Of a DNA stretch of 64,000 nt, positions 58,933 through 64,000 are shown piece by piece. Each line of letters opens with the position of its first letter. Position 1 is the first letter of the stretch. The translations under genes were made by a program, and so were the position numbers. Source of the stretch: Sipunculus nudus (lineage: Eukaryota; Annelida; Sipuncula; Golfingiida; Sipunculidae); assembly GCA_026874595.1 (NCBI GenBank), contig CM049318.1, positions 33,131,956-33,195,955 on the forward strand, in the 5' to 3' direction. The notes below the pieces were generated by a model, which worked only from the letters and a program-made list of their open reading frames with translations, searched no databases and was not told the DNA's origin.

Positions 58933-61900
58933 TATGGACTACACTACTTCAATGATAACTGAAATAATTATGTTTATAAGATAGGTCCGTGACAGGTTGG
59001 TGGTGCTGTCACTTGAATAAAGGTGAAGATAATCAGATGATAACAATTATATGTTATAATTAAAACCAATAGATTTTAACTTTGTCATGCCTAGTGCAAG
59101 GAATAATCTAGAAGTCATATAGACATTAACTTGATATCTGTGGTTCTAACAAGATTTCACCATATTGGTATTTGAGGGTTCTTGGTGGAGGTAAAGATTA
59201 GGACCATCTACACTGTAGTCTTGTTACTCTCATACCTGTAACTATAAGAACCTGAATTTAATGGCTAACCATCATAATTTTTTTTGGAAGAAATGGCATC
59301 ATATATGACCATATCATTTGTCTCTAAATTTATTTGTCAGTATATATACTTTTATATACTTTTTATGAACTAGTCACATCTGAAATATACTGTGGGTGGC
59401 ATTATATTCTCAGGATTTAATTTTTTCAATTTTAACTTATCAGTGTGTTTAGCAAGGGTTCAGTTTTTGTGAACTCACCACAGAGTATACCCTCAACAGA
59501 ACATTCATTAATTCATGAAAGCTCCACCAGGTGGCAAGAGGCATCAAGAGTATATTAATATGTTTATCTGGGCAAAACTGGATTTACTTTCTCCACTTAT
59601 TGATGTTGGCTTTTTGTTTGTAAGGGTTTCAAATTTGCAAAATGGAAATTGTTGTGAAATTAAAACCTTCGTGAACAAGACTCCTCTTTTTCATAGGTAA
59701 ACAGTCACTTTTGCTGTAGCTTATTGGCATCTCATTATGTGCCCATATAGAATGCTGATACCTCAATATTTATATATTTTTTATGTTAAAACCATAAATC
59801 AAAGACTGATAATGTAAATTGAATCAAATCTTTTGTATATCTGCTGCCACTGAAGAATATTTTCAACTTATTCTATGTTTCCTTAATTTTAAAGATTTTG
59901 CATGCATGCTAGGTAATTTTTATTCATATATATTTAATAATGGTTATGTAATTGTGTAAGGTAATGTCAAGTAAGATCCTGAAAATTAAACCCTCGCGAA
60001 ACACAGAAGAATGAGAAAGCACAAAAATTAAACCCTGTAATTTTAAGCGAAAAAACAGTATTCTGCTTATTTTCTACTTATTTTGTCTATTGTTGTTGGA
60101 TCCCTGGAGTGGAATCAAAGCAGCTACCATATAGAAAAATGCTTCTCATATGGTTTGTCTAATTAACATCTCAGTGCAATCAAAGGCAATATGAGTTTTA
60201 CATATCAATATTCCAAACTACACTAATTGTGGGTCAGAGTGCATGAGGAGCATGCCCTGTATCTGTCCCAGGGTTCACTTGAAATTTTTAATAGCTGGTA
60301 CAGAAACGAAAAATAGCTGAATTCTAACATTACAAGTACAATACAGTACATAGTAAGACCAGGTTGTTACAATTCCTAAAATATTGAGAACATTAATTTG
60401 GTGCATATACTTTGTAAAGTGTATATCAATATTTGTAACAGTTCAGCAGTCCACCCAATTTGTACAGTACATATAAAAATGTGTTATTGAGATTCGTGGA
60501 TCGTAGCAGAATCTATGGTCTCGAGAAACACATTTTGCTAATTATTGGATGTAATTCAGTTTTATTATGGTGAAGTAATACACTCATCTTTCTTGAGAAC
60601 TGCCTTAGACAGCTACTGATATATCTTTTTATCAGTGTCTTTGTTATAAATTTTAATGTATTAACAGATTTTAAATAATGTTAGTAATTTGATATATTGT
60701 TTCTCATAGATATTTTGACACTCAGCTGAAGAGTCTATTATGGGCATATTCAGCTAAGTGTTTGTTCCATCAATTGTTAGCCTGTGGGCAGGAGTTTACT
60801 ATGTAAATATATTAAGAATGTATAAAATTGTCCTCAACTTTCATTAAATGAAAGATTTTTCTTTACACTGTTTACATGTCTGTAAAAGATATAAATCATA
60901 CATTTCATTTGTTGAGTGCTGGGATGGAGATTTTTTAGAGAGTTTCTCAATAATAATTTCTATATGTGGGAAAATATTCAGTATTATCACTGGTTAGAAT
61001 GCTTAATACTGAGTAGTAAATCAAAGTTAATAGTTTCATTGCTGGCATTATTATGTATTCTTATCATGTTTTCTAATATTTTTAGCTCCTTAAACAACAT
61101 TAATGTTAATCTTATCCATGTGACATAAAAATAGTTTAGATAACATCACATACCTATAAGTTTAAGATGCTTTCATTAGTTACTGTTTTATTTTGCCTCA
61201 ATGTTATACATTTGTGGTTATCTCATTAATGCCCCTTTCACACAAAATGCAAATGGTTTCAAACTTTTGAATGTAAATTTAGTGTTTTGGGTAAAATGTT
61301 TGCATCCAGCTCAGGAGGTCATTTCAGACCATCTCCAATGTGAATTGAATTATTTGATCCAAGTTTAATGTGGTTTGGACCAATCATTTTGGGTGCCCCC
61401 CCCCCCCTCCAGTGAAAAGCTTTCAGTGACAGCCCCCCCCCCCCCCCCAATTTCGCTTTAAACATTTACCCATGTGAACAGACAAGATGGATTGAAACTG
61501 ATTTGATCATTCAAACTGTGTTATGTGTAAAAGGGATGTTAGAGGCCAAAACATTCATATCATGTCAGCTGGCAAACAAACTTGGAAAGGTCATTAAATG
61601 ATTTATATGTACACTTATTTACATCATATTGAGTTAATGGTGCTTTAGTTATTAGTTGGTTTGCTTAAATATACAGATGGTGCTTTGTAAGCAAATTGAC
61701 TTTTTTAATGGGTATAAATTCAGTGATTTTGATTTATAATTTTATCAAGGTACATTATAGGCATTATGGTGTGGCAAGTTCATATATATTTCATTCACTG
61801 GATTTTAGGTGAGATTTATCAAATTTTTTATTATTATTTTTGGGGAGAAACAATTGAACAACATGATGCAAGCACAGAAACTCCAGCAGAGATGGTTTTT

Positions 61901-62704
61901 ATGATATTTTAATTTTGGTGCAATTTTTTGTTATAGTCTATTAGAAAAAAACACACTTGCATATTAAATTAGAGGCTTTAGACATGTGATAGTGTTTTTA
62001 TTAATTAACATGTCCATAGATTATGCTGCTTTAGATAAGCAGTTTAGATATATTATATGTCTCAGTGAATATTTATTGTGAAATATGTTATTACTGGTAT
62101 ACCATTGTGCAATTTTGTATGTTAATGTTTGTTAATTGTTAATATTGAGTGCTGCCAAATAAGATCTTTTACTATAATTTCATGTGATTTATCAAATAGG
62201 TGCTGATGTTACTTTTAGCTTTAAGTAAGACTTAAAATTTAATGAAACATTTGTAGCATGATGGGATGCAGAAATTTGGGGGAGGCCATATATATGTGCA
62301 TTTATGTCACTGATACGATCAAATTTTATATTTTCATCAGATGTTTTCATACTATGGAAATATTTTCTTACAAAGTTTCTGCAAATTATTTTGCATTAAC
62401 CCCATTGAAGTAAAATATGTGAAAACATTTTTAATTTTGCACCAGTTGATTACCAAATTTAACAAATTTTCCATACCATACCTCCCGCGTATGTGAATCT
62501 CCCTATTTTGTTTCTTATAGGACATTCATATTACAATACATATCTCAATGGTCAACTGTATCTTTTTCATGAGGTCAATTAAATCAGTATTTTGCAACAG
62601 TGTCATTGTTTTCTTTTTTATGCATATTGAGCCCAGTATTTTAGAAATTAAAGGCTTTGTACCCATCCACTGATAAAAAATTTCTATGACCTAAATTACA
62701 ATAC
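58933..62704. other. AT-rich 3' flank, no gene supported
   Basis: The only open frames are short and lack coding character. C12 and C16 tracts at 61396-61407 and 61433-61448 flank a short spacer. Phrases such as AAATTAAACCCTCGCGAA near 59985 resemble the interior of the intron 3 MITE and are probably further decayed copies. Confidence 0.5.
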
Positions 62705-62881
62705 AGTAGAACCTCTGAATTACAGACACTGACGGGACCAGACATTTTGCCTGCAATAGAGAGGTGCCCTTAGTAGGGAGGTTATAGATTTCAGGACCTA
62801 CTTTCACAAGGGACTGCCCATAAGTGGCTGTAAATAGGTGCCCTAATTAGTACAGAGGTTCCAATAAGGAGAGGTTCTACT
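62705..62881. mobile_element. Short MITE, AGTAGAACCTCT ends
   Basis: AGTAGAACCTCT at the left and AGAGGTTCTACT at the right are perfect 12-bp inverted repeats 177 bp apart. TACAGTAGAACC at the left edge recalls pogo/Tigger-type termini (CAGT...GAACCTC). The right edge is one base off in the outermost position. Confidence 0.75.
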
Positions 62882-63289
62882 TAACATTATATATTGATCA
62901 ATAATTATAATTTATAATTAATATTGGCCTGATTCCTTTTAATCTAGCATAAAATTTAGGTGTATCAACTTGTGACACAGAGGATCATCACATATGCTAC
63001 TTGATGACATGCACACAACCCTGACAGTAAGAATTATTATAGAGCCTGATGATGCATACAGCCTTCATACAGAGGCTGTATATAAATCCTAATCATGCAC
63101 TTAATCAGGATCGGGAGAGTGTATGCATATAATCTGCAATCCATCACAACCTAAATAGGATGAGCACATAAAACAAAGGTCATGTACACATCCGTGCTAG
63201 AGAGACTCTGGTCAAGCACATTCCTAAACCTGCTAGGGGAAGTAGTAACACAAATCATGCTCACACCATAGTGAGAGATAGAGCCATAC

Positions 63290-64000
63290 AGCCTAATTAT
63301 GCACATACTAGCAACTACAAGGGATACCCTGATCATGCACATATCACCAACTGCAAGGGATAGGGTAGGCACAGCCTAATCATGCACACACCACCAACTG
63401 CAAGGGATAGTGTGGGCACAGCCTATCATGCACATACAACCAACTGCAAGGGATAGGGTGGACACAGCCTGATAATGAACACACCTGACCAACTGCAAGG
63501 TATAGGGTGGGCACAGCCTATCATGCACACACCACCCACTGTAAAGGGATAGGGTGGGCACAGCCTGATAATACACATACAACCAACTGCAAGGGGTAAG
63601 TTGGGCACAACCTATCATGCACACATCACCAACTACAAGGGATAGTGTGGGCACAGCCTATCATGCACATACAACCAACTGCAAGGGATAGGGTGGGCAC
63701 AGCCTGATAATGCACATACAACCAACTGCAAGGTGTAAGTTGGGCACAGCCTATCATGCACATACAACCAAATGCAAGGGATAGGGTGGGCACAGCCTGA
63801 TAATGCACATACAACCAACTGCATGGGGTAAGTTGGGTACAGCCTATCATGCACATACCATCAACTACGAGGGATAGTGTGGGCACAGCCTATGATGCAC
63901 ATACAACCAACTGCAAGGGATAGGGTGGACACAGCCTGATAATGAACACACCTGACCAACTGCAAGGTATAGGGTGGGCACAGCCTGATAATGAACACAC
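63290..64000. repeat. ~47-bp satellite with alternating variants, continues past window
   Basis: GGGCACAGCCT recurs every 46-49 bp, at about 63372, 63419, 63465, 63513, 63561, 63608, 63654, 63700, 63746, 63793, 63840, 63886, 63932 and 63981. After it, ATCATGCACA and GATAATGCACA variants tend to alternate, giving a ~93-bp dimer. A variant with GAACACACCTGACC appears at ~63470 and ~63937, about 467 bp apart, suggesting a longer period too. The frames across it are repeat translations. Confidence 0.93.

Noticed and set aside
59389-60061. Possible further MITE with CTGTGGGTGG and ACAGTATT ends
   Set aside because: Ends match only over a few bases, and no clear TA duplication or paired inverted repeat could be read.

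Overview
This is eukaryotic DNA, most likely from a marine invertebrate and plausibly a bivalve-type mollusc. One intron-split gene has GT-AG junctions, its introns are AT-rich and full of small mobile elements, and the repeats carry ACAG/AAAC microsatellites. I recall such microsatellites from mollusc 'pearl'/HINE-type non-autonomous elements; the taxon is inference. No bacterial-style operons, rRNA genes or CRISPR loci are visible.

Layout. 1-1467 is unremarkable AT-rich sequence with no supported gene. 1468-43194 (41.7 kb) is an almost uninterrupted head-to-tail concatemer of 12 related non-coding elements. Each left edge carries CTAG (or CAAG), a small CGACC/GGTCG hairpin and GCTTGCCGG. 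Each right edge carries an ACAG/AAAC microsatellite, usually with a GCTTGCCG...CGGCAAGC hairpin. Read on the minus strand this resembles Helitron/Helentron 3' ends (hairpin, then CTAG, then T). Internally there are four types. Type A has ~330-bp subunits, type B ~148-bp tandem repeats, type C is mixed, and type D carries a nested ~1.25-kb insertion plus a ~1274-bp monomer array (nine X modules in one copy, two in the other). The order is A A B C / A A B D / B A C D. Recurrent within them are motifs resembling CTCF sites, RFX X-boxes, nuclear-receptor repeats and a SOX core.

43393-58500 holds the only gene I can support: 14 plus-strand exons in consistent phase encoding 397 residues to a stop. 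It is a glucuronokinase-type GHMP kinase, an enzyme that makes glucuronate 1-phosphate from free glucuronate. Its 5' exons are missing. In fish a protein of this type is fused to a putative UDP-sugar pyrophosphorylase, so an N-terminal domain probably lies upstream, and the repeat concatemer may then sit inside an intron of this gene. Its introns carry MITEs with TA target duplications, a tRNA-like SINE and a 1.9-kb element of the same family as the insertion in type D.

58501-63289 is AT-rich 3'-flanking sequence with one short MITE and long C tracts. 63290-64000 is a ~47-bp satellite running off the right edge.
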